A DNA stretch of 64,000 nt, from assembly GCA_027484655.1 (NCBI GenBank), contig JAIXSM010000018.1:82363-146362 (forward strand), written 5' to 3'. The notes beneath the pieces were generated by a model. That model saw only the letters and a list, made by a program, of their open reading frames with translations. It was not told where the DNA came from and did no database searches. Position 1 is the stretch's first letter. Every line of letters begins with the position of its first letter. This stretch comes from Hyphomicrobiales bacterium (GTDB lineage Bacteria; Pseudomonadota; Alphaproteobacteria; Rhizobiales; Beijerinckiaceae). Positions 9,222-17,441 of this stretch are shown in pieces. A program made the position numbers and the translations under genes.

Positions 9222-10508
9222 CTATTTCCGGCGCGCGCCGGGATCGAACAACAGGCCGCGCATCACCGCAGCGCTGCCGAATTTTTCCCGCAGGGCGTCA
9301 ATCGCGCTCTCGGTTGCGCGCTCACGCGTCACGCTCGTGTCGGCCAGGTCGCCCTGATCGCACAAGCTAGCGTCGCGCAATGCCGAGGCGCCCACGCCGA
9401 TGAGGCGGAAGCGCGTTCCATCCGTCTCCTTTTCGAGAAGCGCGCGGGCGGCCTCGAAAATCCGGCCGGCGAGTTGCGTTGGTTCCGGCAGGCTGCGGCT
9501 GCGCGTGCGCAAGCGAAAGTCCGCGGTCTTGAGTTTCAGCGTGATCGTCTCGCCGCCCAGCCCGCTCGCCTTGAGGCGCGCGGAAACCTTCTCGCTCAAA
9601 GCCAGCAGCACGCGGGCAAGCGCCTTCGCATCCGACACATCTTCTTCGAATGTGGTTTCAGCGGAGACGCTCTTCGTCTCGCGTTCCGGCGATACGGAGC
9701 GGTCATCGACGCCGTTGGCGAGGCGCCACAGCCGCTGTCCCTCACCGCCAAGGCGACGCATGAAATCGGTTTCGCTCAGGGCCTGAATGTCGCCGATGGT
9801 GCGGAAACCGTCGCGGGCGAGGCGCTCCTGCGCCACCGCGCCCACGCCCCATATGAGCCCCACGGGCTTGTCCGCGAGAAAACTGCGCGCCTGCGCGCGG
9901 CCAATGATGGCGAAACCCCGCGGCTTGTCGAGGTCGGAGGCGATCTTCGCCAAAAACTTGCAGTAACTCAGGCCCACTGAAACGGTGATGCCGATCTCCT
10001 TTTCGAGCTGCCGCGCAAAGCGGGCGAGCGTCAGCGCCGGGCTGCCCTGATGCAGCCGGTCAGTGCCGGCGAGATCGAGGAACGCCTCGTCGATGGACAG
10101 GGGCTCCACCTGCGGCGTGAGATCCAGCATCATCTCGCGCACCTGCCGCGCGACGGTTGTGTAGCGCGCCATATCGGGCTTGCGCACGACCGCGTCCGGA
10201 CACAGCGCCAGCGCCTTGAACATCGGCATCGCGGAACGCACGCCAAACGTGCGCGCGATGTAGCAGCACGTGGCGACGACGCCCCGGCGTCCGCCGCCAA
10301 CAATCAGCGGCTTGTCGCGCAGGGCAGGGTCGTCGCGCTTTTCCACGGCGGCGTAGAACGCGTCGCAGTCGATGTGCGCGATTGTGAGACTGTCGCGCTC
10401 GGGATGGGCGAGCAAGCGCGGCGAGCCGCACGCGTGACATCGGCGGGCCGCCGCAGGGCTCGGCGCGAGGCAATCGCGACAGAGTGAACTGGCGGCGCTT
10501 GCGCTCAC
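9222..10508 (-). CDS. dinB: DNA polymerase IV with N-terminal zinc-ribbon-like segment
   Basis: A 428-residue Y-family translesion polymerase. The catalytic acidic residues lie in [15 protein letters not shown] and in [12 protein letters not shown]; finger, thumb and little-finger domains follow. The first 35 residues precede the polymerase domain and hold two CxxC pairs (CRDC and CHAC), a likely zinc ribbon seen in other alphaproteobacterial DinB proteins. The GTG start at 10508 overlaps the stop of the DUF3572 gene by four bases, so the two are coupled. No LexA box was recognised upstream. Confidence 0.94.
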   Translation of the reverse strand: MSASAASSLCRDCLAPSPAAARRCHACGSPRLLAHPERDSLTIAHIDCDAFYAAVEKRDDPALRDKPLIVGGGRRGVVATCCYIARTFGVRSAMPMFKALALCPDAVVRKPDMARYTTVARQVREMMLDLTPQVEPLSIDEAFLDLAGTDRLHQGSPALTLARFARQLEKEIGITVSVGLSYCKFLAKIASDLDKPRGFAIIGRAQARSFLADKPVGLIWGVGAVAQERLARDGFRTIGDIQALSETDFMRRLGGEGQRLWRLANGVDDRSVSPERETKSVSAETTFEEDVSDAKALARVLLALSEKVSARLKASGLGGETITLKLKTADFRLRTRSRSLPEPTQLAGRIFEAARALLEKETDGTRFRLIGVGASALRDASLCDQGDLADTSVTRERATESAIDALREKFGSAAVMRGLLFDPGARRK

Positions 10509-10780
10509 CAGTCCTCCGCGGGCGGGCCGCCGAGCGCCCGCTGGGCGGCAGCGACTGTCTCGGGTCGCATATCCTTTTCCGCTGCATGAGCAATCAGCAG
10601 CGGTTCATCGGAGCACAGGTAATCAAGCACGCCGGCGAGGAAGCCGGGGGCGCCGGCAGCGGCGCGCAGGGCGGCCGGGTCAAGCCCCGTCACGGCGAGA
10701 AAGCGGTCCAGCCGCTCCGGGTCCGACGCGATGAAGGAAAGCGCTGATATCGCGATAGCTTCAGCTTGCTCCTGCCTCAT
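10505..10780 (-). CDS. DUF3572 family protein
   Basis: A 91-residue protein of the DUF3572 family, small, helical and of unknown function, found in alphaproteobacteria. Typical blocks are [21 protein letters not shown], given here as [15 protein letters not shown], and [11 protein letters not shown]. The ATG at 10780 is preceded by GGAGGT at about ten bases and matches family length, so an upstream start at 10828 is unlikely. Its end overlaps dinB, so both are probably one transcript. It is divergent from divK, with 142 bases between starts holding both promoters. Confidence 0.82.
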   Translation of the reverse strand: MRQEQAEAIAISALSFIASDPERLDRFLAVTGLDPAALRAAAGAPGFLAGVLDYLCSDEPLLIAHAAEKDMRPETVAAAQRALGGPPAEDW

Positions 10781-10922
10781 TTTACGGCGCACCTCCGGAT
10801 GATCGAATGTTGTGGCGCCGATTCTCATTTCGTCAAGGTTCGTGCGTTACCCTTACGGCGGTTCCAAGTTGCATTTTGCATTTCGCCCGCCCGCCACGAG
10901 GCGCGCCACGTCAGGACAGGGT

Positions 10923-11294
10923 ATGACCAAGACGGTCCTCATCGTAGAAGACAACGAGCTTAACATGAAGCTCTTCAACGATCTTCTGGAGGCGCATGGC
11001 TACCGGACGGTTCAGACGCGCAGCGGCGTCGAGGCGATGGGTCTTGCCCGCGAGCATCGCCCCGACCTGATCCTGATGGATATCCAGTTGCCCGAGATTT
11101 CGGGGCTTCAGGTCGCCCGCTGGCTCAAGGACGATCTGGAGTTGCGCTCCATCCCTGTGATCGCCGTCACCGCGTTCGCCATGAAGGGAGACGAGGAGAA
11201 GATCCGCCAGGGCGGATGCGAAGCCTATATGTCCAAGCCGATTTCAGTAGCGAAGTTTCTCGAAACCGTCCGCAACTATGCGGGCGGCGCATGA
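10923..11294 (+). CDS. divK: Single-domain response regulator DivK
   Basis: A 123-residue receiver-only regulator. In Caulobacter and relatives DivK relays phosphate between the PleC and DivJ kinases and controls DivL/CckA, and so the CtrA cell-cycle pathway. The acidic pocket is in VEDNELN, the phospho-acceptor Asp53 in LILMDIQLP, and the conserved Lys in MSKPIS. The ATG at 10923 follows an AGGACAGGG stretch. The gene ends 12 bases before pleD, the standard divK-pleD order. The kinase partners are not in the window. Confidence 0.94.
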   Translation: MTKTVLIVEDNELNMKLFNDLLEAHGYRTVQTRSGVEAMGLAREHRPDLILMDIQLPEISGLQVARWLKDDLELRSIPVIAVTAFAMKGDEEKIRQGGCEAYMSKPISVAKFLETVRNYAGGA

Positions 11295-11306
11295 GGATAT
11301 GTGTTC

Positions 11307-12680
11307 ATGACTGCTCGCGTTCTCGTGGTCGACGACCTGTTGCCGAACATCAAGCTTCTCGAAGCGCGTCTTTCGGCTGAGTACTTCGGAGTCCTTGCCG
11401 CCACGAACGGGCCTGACGCGCTGAGGATCTGCGCGCGCGGCGAGTGCGATCTGGTTTTGCTCGACGTCATGATGCCGGGCATGGACGGGTTCGAGGTGTG
11501 CCGGCGCCTGAAGTCGGATCCCGCCACCGCCCATCTTCCTGTGGTGATGGTGACGGCGCTCGACCAGCCAGCGGATCGCGTGCGCGGCCTTGACGCTGGC
11601 GCGGATGATTTTCTCACCAAGCCTGTGGACGAAGTCGCGCTGATCGCACGCGTTCGCTCGCTCGCGCGCCTCAAGCTGACCCTCGATGAATTGCGCAATC
11701 GCTGCGCTACTGCGGTCGATCTGGGCGCAGGCGGAAAGCTGGCCGAGGCCATCGGCGACTCCGGCGCCAACGGGCGAATTCTGCTTGTGGATGACCGGCA
11801 GAACTCCTCGCGCCTGATCGAAGGCACACTGACCAGCCAGAAGCAGCGGATCGAGGTGGAGCCGAGCCCCGCGCGGGCTTTGGAGCGCGCGGCGAACGGC
11901 GACTACGAGTTGCTGATCCTGTCTCTCAATCTGCACGAGTTCGACGGCTTGCGCCTCTGCGCGCAATTGCGCTCCATGGAGCAGACGCGGCACACGCCGA
12001 TCCTGCTGATCGCTGATCTCGAAGACCGTGCGCGGGTGCTGCGCGGTCTCGATCTCGGCGTGAACGACTATCTCGCGCGCCCTATCGACCGGAATGAGCT
12101 GATCGCGCGGGTGCGCACGCAACTGCGTCGCAAGCGTTACGCGGACGCCCTCCGCTCAAGCCTTGCGGAGTCGTTGCAGATGGCCATCGTTGATCCGCTT
12201 ACGGGTCTTAACAACCGGCGCTATCTGGAAACCCATCTCGCGGGATTGCTGGACCAGTCGGCAAGTCGCGGACAACCACTGTCGATGATGGTCCTCGACA
12301 TCGATCACTTCAAGGCGATCAATGACACCTATGGCCACGATGTGGGCGACGAGGTGCTGCGCGCCTTCGCCAAGCGCGTAAGGGAGGTTACCCGCGAGGC
12401 GGATCTGGTCTGCCGTCTCGGAGGCGAGGAGTTCGTGGTCCTGATGCCCGACTCCGATGCTGTCTCCGCCGCCGTCATTGCGGAACGGGTGAGATACGCC
12501 ATCGAGGCGCAGCCATTCGTGGTGAGCGGCACGGCGCGGCCGGTCCCGGTGACGGTCTCCATCGGCCTGGCCGAATCGCGGGGCGAGCGGAGCCCCGATT
12601 CGTTCTTCCGCCGGGCCGACAAGGCCTTGTACCGGTCGAAGAGCGAAGGCAGAAACCGGGTGACGCTGGCCGCCGCATAG
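11307..12680 (+). CDS. pleD: PleD response regulator/diguanylate cyclase
   Basis: A 457-residue protein with receiver 1 (phospho-acceptor Asp53 in LLDVMMPGMDGFE), a degenerate adaptor receiver 2 (about residues 153-270), and a C-terminal GGEEF domain with RLGGEEFVVLMP near 370. It makes cyclic di-GMP, which in Caulobacter drives the swarmer-to-stalked transition. An RxxD product-inhibition site (READ) sits just before the GGEEF motif, so feedback inhibition is likely intact. The ATG at 11307 follows GAGGAT; a GTG at 11301 is less likely. Confidence 0.94.
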   Translation: MTARVLVVDDLLPNIKLLEARLSAEYFGVLAATNGPDALRICARGECDLVLLDVMMPGMDGFEVCRRLKSDPATAHLPVVMVTALDQPADRVRGLDAGADDFLTKPVDEVALIARVRSLARLKLTLDELRNRCATAVDLGAGGKLAEAIGDSGANGRILLVDDRQNSSRLIEGTLTSQKQRIEVEPSPARALERAANGDYELLILSLNLHEFDGLRLCAQLRSMEQTRHTPILLIADLEDRARVLRGLDLGVNDYLARPIDRNELIARVRTQLRRKRYADALRSSLAESLQMAIVDPLTGLNNRRYLETHLAGLLDQSASRGQPLSMMVLDIDHFKAINDTYGHDVGDEVLRAFAKRVREVTREADLVCRLGGEEFVVLMPDSDAVSAAVIAERVRYAIEAQPFVVSGTARPVPVTVSIGLAESRGERSPDSFFRRADKALYRSKSEGRNRVTLAAA

Positions 12681-12795
12681 GCCGCCCCAATTTTGTCGTT
12701 TTGGCCGACGAAACAAACGTAATCGCGAGTAAGTGATTCGTCTCGTATGGCGCGATATTTGTGCGCATTAGTCTTGCTTGTTAAGCACCCTGCGC

Positions 12796-12990
12796 AAACG
12801 CCGTTGCCGGCGTTTCCGCGCTCAAGTACCGTCCGGCATCGCTCGATGAATGTCGGGCTGCGAGAAACCCTACGGAGTGCTCAGGTCCGCCGCATCTCCT
12901 GGGTCCGTGGGGTAGGCCGGTCGGCGCGGTTCAGGAGTGGCCTCCTCAGAACATGCGCTGACCGGCCACCTTGTTTCTTCTTGCTTCTTT
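12796..12990 (+). ncRNA. Candidate structured RNA or pleD 3' structure
   Basis: Three successive inverted repeats are visible. The first has perfect 8-bp arms at 12796-12803 and 12808-12815 with a TTGC loop. The second pairs 12833-12839 with 12850-12856. The third is long: 13 pairs (one G-U) between 12915-12927 and 12955-12967, with an inner AGGAG/CTCCT stem, followed by a T-rich tail at 12970-12990. The last looks like a factor-independent terminator, more than 230 bases beyond the pleD stop. It could end an independent small RNA or a long pleD 3' UTR. I recognise no known RNA family. Confidence 0.3.
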
Positions 12991-13190
12991 CGCGAGCGCC
13001 TCAGGAAGCCGTCGGCTGGACGGATTTATCCGGCGGGAAGGTTTCACCGCACAAACCGCGGCTGGCCTTGCGCGCGCGGCCCCGACGTGCCCGACCTTCC
13101 GCCCGGATCTGCAATCGAAAATTTATCGTTGAGGCGGCCAACGACGCAGCGCGATGGGCGTCGTCTTTGCGCACATGTTCGCCAAAAACA

Positions 13191-13216
13191 AAAAGGGCTG
13201 CCGAAGCAGCCCTTTT
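13191..13216 (-). terminator. rpmG intrinsic terminator
   Basis: A perfect 11-bp inverted repeat (13191-13201 and 13206-13216). Read on the minus strand the loop is TTCG, a very stable tetraloop, and the stem is followed by a T-rich run. It lies about 20 bases after the rpmG stop. Confidence 0.85.
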
Positions 13217-13236
13217 GTCGCAGGTTCGCGAAAGCC

Positions 13237-13404
13237 TTACTTGATCTTGGCTTCCTTGAACTCGACGTGCTTCTTCGCCACCGGGTCATACTTGCGGTAG
13301 CTCAGCTTCTCGGTCTTCGTGCGCGCGTTCTTGGACGTCACGTAGAAATAACCGGTGTCGGCGGTCGACACGAGCTTGATCTTGATGTTGGCGGCCTTGG
13401 CCAT
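13237..13404 (-). CDS. rpmG: 50S ribosomal protein L33
   Basis: A 55-residue ribosomal protein beginning [18 protein letters not shown] and ending EFKEAKIK, the alphaproteobacterial L33 type. It lacks the CxxC zinc pairs found in some other L33 proteins. It is last in a leftward series (RNase R, DUF983, Nudix, rpmG) and has its own strong terminator. The divK-pleD-rpmG neighbourhood is widely conserved in alphaproteobacteria, though here rpmG is on the opposite strand from pleD. Confidence 0.95.
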   Translation of the reverse strand: MAKAANIKIKLVSTADTGYFYVTSKNARTKTEKLSYRKYDPVAKKHVEFKEAKIK

Positions 13405-13488
13405 TTCGAAGTCCGATCATTCGTGGAAATCTGAGCGCAAAATACGGATGGAGCCACGTAAGTCAAGGATCGCGCGGCCCGGCGCAGA

Positions 13489-14247
13489 CTAGAGTTCGTC
13501 GCGCCGCCATCCGCCCGGTCCCACCCGGTACCACGGCGCCGGCATCCACATGGGCATTCCCGCCGTCACCCGACGCTCCAGCTCCCGCAGGATGACTGCG
13601 GAAATAAGGGCGAGGTCAAGATCCTGGGCGTCTTTCAGGGGGATCCACAGGGTCTCGACCAGTTCTGCGTCCGGTCCAACGGCGCCGTCCACCTGGCCGC
13701 AAATCGCGGTGGCGTCGGCCGCCAGAAAAACGGTGTCATAACGCCGCGGCAACCGCGGCGGGGTCGTGGCCCGGGCGACCAGATGCAACGGTTCAAGGTC
13801 CGGGTAGACGCCGTGCGCGGCGTAGGCCGCCCAGCCGGCAGGCGCAGCGTCGGGCTGCCCGTACTCGCGGGTGCCCACGATGACGCCCGTTTCCTCAAAG
13901 GTCTCGCGAATGGCGGCCAGCGCCAGCGCGCGGGGCAGGGTGGGGGACGCGGGCGTGACCTTCGCGAGCCGCGCTTCCACCGGGCCGGGCAGCGCGCCGG
14001 CGACATTCATGCGGCGGTCGTCCGGGTCGAGGCCACCGCCGGGAAAAACATACTTGCCCGGCAGGAACGCGTCAGCGGGATGCCGCCGGCCCATGAGCAC
14101 CCTGGGAGAGGGGCCGGACCGGTCGATCAGGATGAGGGAGGAGGCGAGACGCGGGCGCGCCGCGGTTGGCGGTTTGCCCTTCAGGGTGGCCCACACCTTC
14201 TCGTTGAGGATGGGCGCGTAGTCGGCAAGATCAGCAGGAACTGGCAC
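13489..14247 (-). CDS. NUDIX hydrolase
   Basis: A 252-residue Nudix protein. The Nudix box is split: the glycine part is VFPGGGLDPDD near residue 68, and the catalytic helix is AAIRETFEETGVIVG near 112, with about 30 residues inserted between them. That arrangement resembles the larger NUDT19-like hydrolases acting on CoA or related pyrophosphates, but the substrate is not certain. The start is GTG at 14247, 15 bases after the DUF983 stop, so it is likely in one operon with RNase R. Confidence 0.88.
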   Translation of the reverse strand: MPVPADLADYAPILNEKVWATLKGKPPTAARPRLASSLILIDRSGPSPRVLMGRRHPADAFLPGKYVFPGGGLDPDDRRMNVAGALPGPVEARLAKVTPASPTLPRALALAAIRETFEETGVIVGTREYGQPDAAPAGWAAYAAHGVYPDLEPLHLVARATTPPRLPRRYDTVFLAADATAICGQVDGAVGPDAELVETLWIPLKDAQDLDLALISAVILRELERRVTAGMPMWMPAPWYRVGPGGWRRDEL

Positions 14248-14262
14248 AGGGTCTCGCGAGGT

Positions 14263-14706
14263 TTACGGCCCCCGCGACGCCGATGGCAGCGTGGTCCCGA
14301 ACCCGTGCATTCTGAGCGCCCACTGGTAGGCGATCAAGGCCCCCTTGAAGCGTGGCAGGAGCCAAAGCGACATCACGATAGCGACGATAGGCCACACGGT
14401 CATGTGAACCCACATGGGCGATTGCGGCCAGCGATCGTCGGCGAACATCAGCAGCGCGATCACCACGTGCCCGACGAAGAAGATCGTCAGATACGGCGGC
14501 GCGTCGTCAGCGCGCTGATGGTGCAACTCTTCGCCGCAGGAGGGGCAGGCGTCGTTGACCTTCAGATAGGCGCGGAACATGGCGCCCTCGCCGCAGTGCG
14601 GGCAGCGCATGGAGAACCCGCGCTTGGCGGCCTGCCACCAGTCACGCGGCGCTTCGGCCAAATGTGTGTGCGTATCGACGTCACCCAGGTCTCTGGCCAT
14701 GGACAT
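14263..14706 (-). CDS. DUF983 family membrane protein
   Basis: A 147-residue protein. The N-terminal half has two CxxC pairs (RCPHCGEG and ACPSCGEE), probably a zinc ribbon, and the C-terminal half has two membrane segments (about residues 72-90 and 100-118). The function of DUF983 is unknown; in alphaproteobacteria it often lies next to rnr, as here, 13 bases after the RNase R stop. A second in-frame ATG at 14700 is also possible. Confidence 0.87.
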   Translation of the reverse strand: MSMARDLGDVDTHTHLAEAPRDWWQAAKRGFSMRCPHCGEGAMFRAYLKVNDACPSCGEELHHQRADDAPPYLTIFFVGHVVIALLMFADDRWPQSPMWVHMTVWPIVAIVMSLWLLPRFKGALIAYQWALRMHGFGTTLPSASRGP

Positions 14707-14719
14707 TCAGCTCTCCACC

Positions 14720-17122
14720 TTACCGCTGCCGGTCGCGATTCCGCCCGCCAGCGGGCCCAGCCGCCTTATGTGACCGCGCGGACCGCTTGCGTGAAGGAGG
14801 CGTCTTGTCGCGCTGCGGCGGCTTGCGGCCCTTGGCCGCCCCCCCTCTCTGCATCCGCCCGCGGCCCTCGCTGAGGATTTCGAACCGCAGCGCGCCGGCG
14901 AACGGCGCAGCCTCCAGCAGCCGCACCTCTATGGTGTCGCCGAGCCGGTAGGTTTCTCCAGTGCGCGAGCCGACCAGCGCATGGAGGTGCTCTTCGTGGC
15001 GGAAGTAGTCGTTGCCGATGGTGGCGGCGGGCACGAAACCGTCCGCCCCGGTGTCGGCGAGCTTCACGAACAACCCGGAGCGCGTCACGCCCGAGATGCG
15101 GCCTTCGAATGAGGCGCCGATCTGTTCGGACAGGAACGTGGCGATCAGCCTGTCCTTCGTCTCGCGCTCGGCGGTCATGGCGCGGCGCTCCGCTGCGGAG
15201 ATTCGCGCCGCGACTTCCGCCAGTTCGTCCGGAGCAGTGCCCGGCAGGCCATCCTCGCCAAACTTGAGGGCGCGGATCAGCGCGCGATGCACGATGAGAT
15301 CCGCGTAGCGCCGGATGGGTGAGGTGAAGTGCGCGTAGCGGCGCAGGTTCAGGCCGAAGTGCCCATAGTTTTCCGCCACGTACTCGGCCTGCGCCTGGCT
15401 GCGCAGCACCACCTCGTTGACGATGCTCTCGTGCTCCGTCTCGCGCACGCGCGCCAGAATGCCGTTGAAGTTCTGCGGCTTCAGCGTCTGCCCTTTCGCC
15501 AGCTTGATGCCGATGGTGGACAGGAACTCGCTCAACCCGTGCAGCTTTTCGATGCTCGGCGCATCGTGCGCGCGATAGATCAGCGCCTGGCTGCGACTCT
15601 CCAGCGTTTCCGCCGCCGCGACGTTGGCGAGGATCATGAACTCCTCGATCAGCCGGTGCGCGTCCAGACGCGGCGGCGTGAACACGCGGTCCACCTTGCC
15701 TTCTGGCGTCAGAATGAGCTTGCGCTCGGGCAGATCGAGATCCAGCGGCGAGCGATGGGTCCGCGCTATTCTGAGCGCGTGATACGCCTCCCAAAGCGGC
15801 TTGAGCACGGGCTCCAGCAGCGGCTTGGTCAGCTCGTCCGGCCACCCGTCGATGGCGGCCTGCGCTTGTGGATACGCGACCTTCGCGGCCGAGCGCATCA
15901 TGATGCGATGGAACGAGTGCCGCAGCTTGCGGCCCTCCTTGTTGATGACCATCTGCACGGCGAGCGCGGGGCGATCCTCCAACGGGCGCAGCGAGCACAG
16001 GTCGTTCGAGATCCGCTCCGGCAGCATCGGCACGACGCGGTCGGGGAAATACACCGAGTTGCCGCGATCCAGCGCTTCGCGATCCAGCGCCGAGCCCGGC
16101 GCCACGTAGGCGGCCACATCCGCGATGGCGACGGTGAGCACGAACCCGCCCGCGTTCTCGGGGTCGTCGTCGTGGCGGGCGTGCACCGCGTCGTCATGGT
16201 CCTTGGCGTCGGCGGGATCGATGGTGATGAGCGGCAGTTCGCGCCAGTCCTCGCGCCCGACCAGCTTTGCAGGCTTCGCCTTTTCGGCCTCCGCGATGGT
16301 CTCGGGCCGGAAGACATGGGGAATGCCGTGCGTATAGAGCGCAATTTGTGAAATCGCGCGCTCGTTGTCGATGGCGCCCAGCCGCTCCATCACCTTCGCG
16401 ACCGGGCGCATCCCGCGCCCGGCGCGCAGCACGTCTACGGAGACGAGATCGCCGTCGCGCGCGCCGCCTTCGCCGCCGGGCAGGATCGAGAGTTCGCGGT
16501 CGAGATTCTTCTTGTCGATGGGCAGCAGCAGGCCGCCGCCGTGGGGCAGGGACTTGAACACGCCGAGCTGCTGCGGCCGCTCGCGCGACAGCAGCTTGAT
16601 GACGCGGCCTTCATACTGCGGCTCGCCCTTTTTCGCGTCGTGAATGAACTCTGTGCGGATGAGCGCGCGGTCGCCAACGCCGGCCGCCGGCTGGCCGGGG
16701 CGGGGCTTGCGCGGCGTGTAGACCGCGATGCGCGGGGGCGCGCCGAGTTCAGCCTCGTCCCATTCCACCGGGCGCGCCAGCAATTCGCCATCAGCGTCGC
16801 GCCCCGTGATGTCCGCCAGCACCACTGCGGGCAGCTGCCCCTTTTTGTGCAGGGTTTTGCCGCGTTTTTCGAGCGCGCCTTCCGCCTCAAGCTCTTTCAG
16901 GATGCGCTTGAGCGGAATGCGGTCGGCGCCCTTGAGGCCGAACGCGCGCGCGATCTCCCGTTTGCCGATCTTGTCCGGCGGCGTGCGGCCCTCCGCAAGG
17001 GCCGCGTCCCGCTCGCGGGCGATGAACGCAAGGATGTCTTCGCGGGTGGGCATGGCGGGCGCGGCTGGCGCGGCTTGACGGGTCGCTCGGGTCTCTGTGT
17101 TCGCCGCTGGTTTCTTCGCCAC
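14720..17122 (-). CDS. rnr: Ribonuclease R
   Basis: An 800-residue 3'-5' exoribonuclease of the RNB family, which degrades structured RNA and takes part in RNA quality control. After an N-terminal helix-turn-helix-like segment and cold-shock domains, the catalytic block is IDPADAKDHDDAV (about residue 300) followed by FPDRVVPMLPERISNDLCSL, here seen as PMLPERISNDLCSL. The S1 domain is at about residues 670-750 (GRISGVTRSGLFVKL). The tail is Lys/Arg-rich and low complexity. The start is GTG at 17122 with GAGAAGG upstream. Confidence 0.95.
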   Translation of the reverse strand: MAKKPAANTETRATRQAAPAAPAMPTREDILAFIARERDAALAEGRTPPDKIGKREIARAFGLKGADRIPLKRILKELEAEGALEKRGKTLHKKGQLPAVVLADITGRDADGELLARPVEWDEAELGAPPRIAVYTPRKPRPGQPAAGVGDRALIRTEFIHDAKKGEPQYEGRVIKLLSRERPQQLGVFKSLPHGGGLLLPIDKKNLDRELSILPGGEGGARDGDLVSVDVLRAGRGMRPVAKVMERLGAIDNERAISQIALYTHGIPHVFRPETIAEAEKAKPAKLVGREDWRELPLITIDPADAKDHDDAVHARHDDDPENAGGFVLTVAIADVAAYVAPGSALDREALDRGNSVYFPDRVVPMLPERISNDLCSLRPLEDRPALAVQMVINKEGRKLRHSFHRIMMRSAAKVAYPQAQAAIDGWPDELTKPLLEPVLKPLWEAYHALRIARTHRSPLDLDLPERKLILTPEGKVDRVFTPPRLDAHRLIEEFMILANVAAAETLESRSQALIYRAHDAPSIEKLHGLSEFLSTIGIKLAKGQTLKPQNFNGILARVRETEHESIVNEVVLRSQAQAEYVAENYGHFGLNLRRYAHFTSPIRRYADLIVHRALIRALKFGEDGLPGTAPDELAEVAARISAAERRAMTAERETKDRLIATFLSEQIGASFEGRISGVTRSGLFVKLADTGADGFVPAATIGNDYFRHEEHLHALVGSRTGETYRLGDTIEVRLLEAAPFAGALRFEILSEGRGRMQRGGAAKGRKPPQRDKTPPSRKRSARSHKAAGPAGGRNRDRQR

Positions 17123-17290
17123 GTGTGGCCCTTCTCCGCTCGCCGGCGCTGTGGCGTGGCAACGCCGCGCCGGCTCTGCGGTTCACTGTAGCGGCAGCGC
17201 GCGCGCATTCCAAACGGGGCGGGGGCGCACTCCAACCTTGCAGAACGAAGCACGTCATGGCGGCGAAGCAAGCGAGGTCCGCTGGATCCA

Positions 17291-17400
17291 CGTCCCCGCA
17301 GCGTCATCCACGTCCCCGCAGCGTCATCCGCGGGCCTGACCCGCGGATCCAACCTCGCAGCCGCTCATTGGGTGGCCGGATCAAGTCCGGCCATGACGCT
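17291..17400. repeat. Intergenic repeat element, family A, with short tandem duplication
   Basis: The 319-bp gap between rnr and tex has no gene. It holds a 20-bp unit present twice in tandem (17291-17310 and 17311-17330), then palindromic halves CCGCGGG...CCCGCGG and GGCCGGA...TCCGGCC up to 17400. The same layout recurs at 46572-46687 and 46761-46840. It is a dispersed repeat that can form two hairpins when transcribed. Confidence 0.8.
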
Positions 17401-17441
17401 GCTGAAACGCGCCGACCTTCTGGATCGCGTACGGTTGGCGC

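Larger units (their letters stand above)
12681..13236. other. 556-bp intergenic region between pleD and rpmG, rich in hairpins
   Basis: No convincing protein gene was found; the open frames here lack ribosome sites and run into rpmG antisense. The left part (12700-12790) is AT-richer and could hold a promoter. From 12796 to 12990 three stable hairpins follow one another (see the RNA candidate). The part from 13000 to 13180 shows nothing distinctive. The rpmG terminator is at 13191-13216. Confidence 0.6.

Noticed and set aside
12747..13434. Plus-strand frames of 165 codons in the pleD-rpmG gap.
   Set aside because: They cross the hairpins and run antisense into rpmG, without ribosome sites or protein-like composition.
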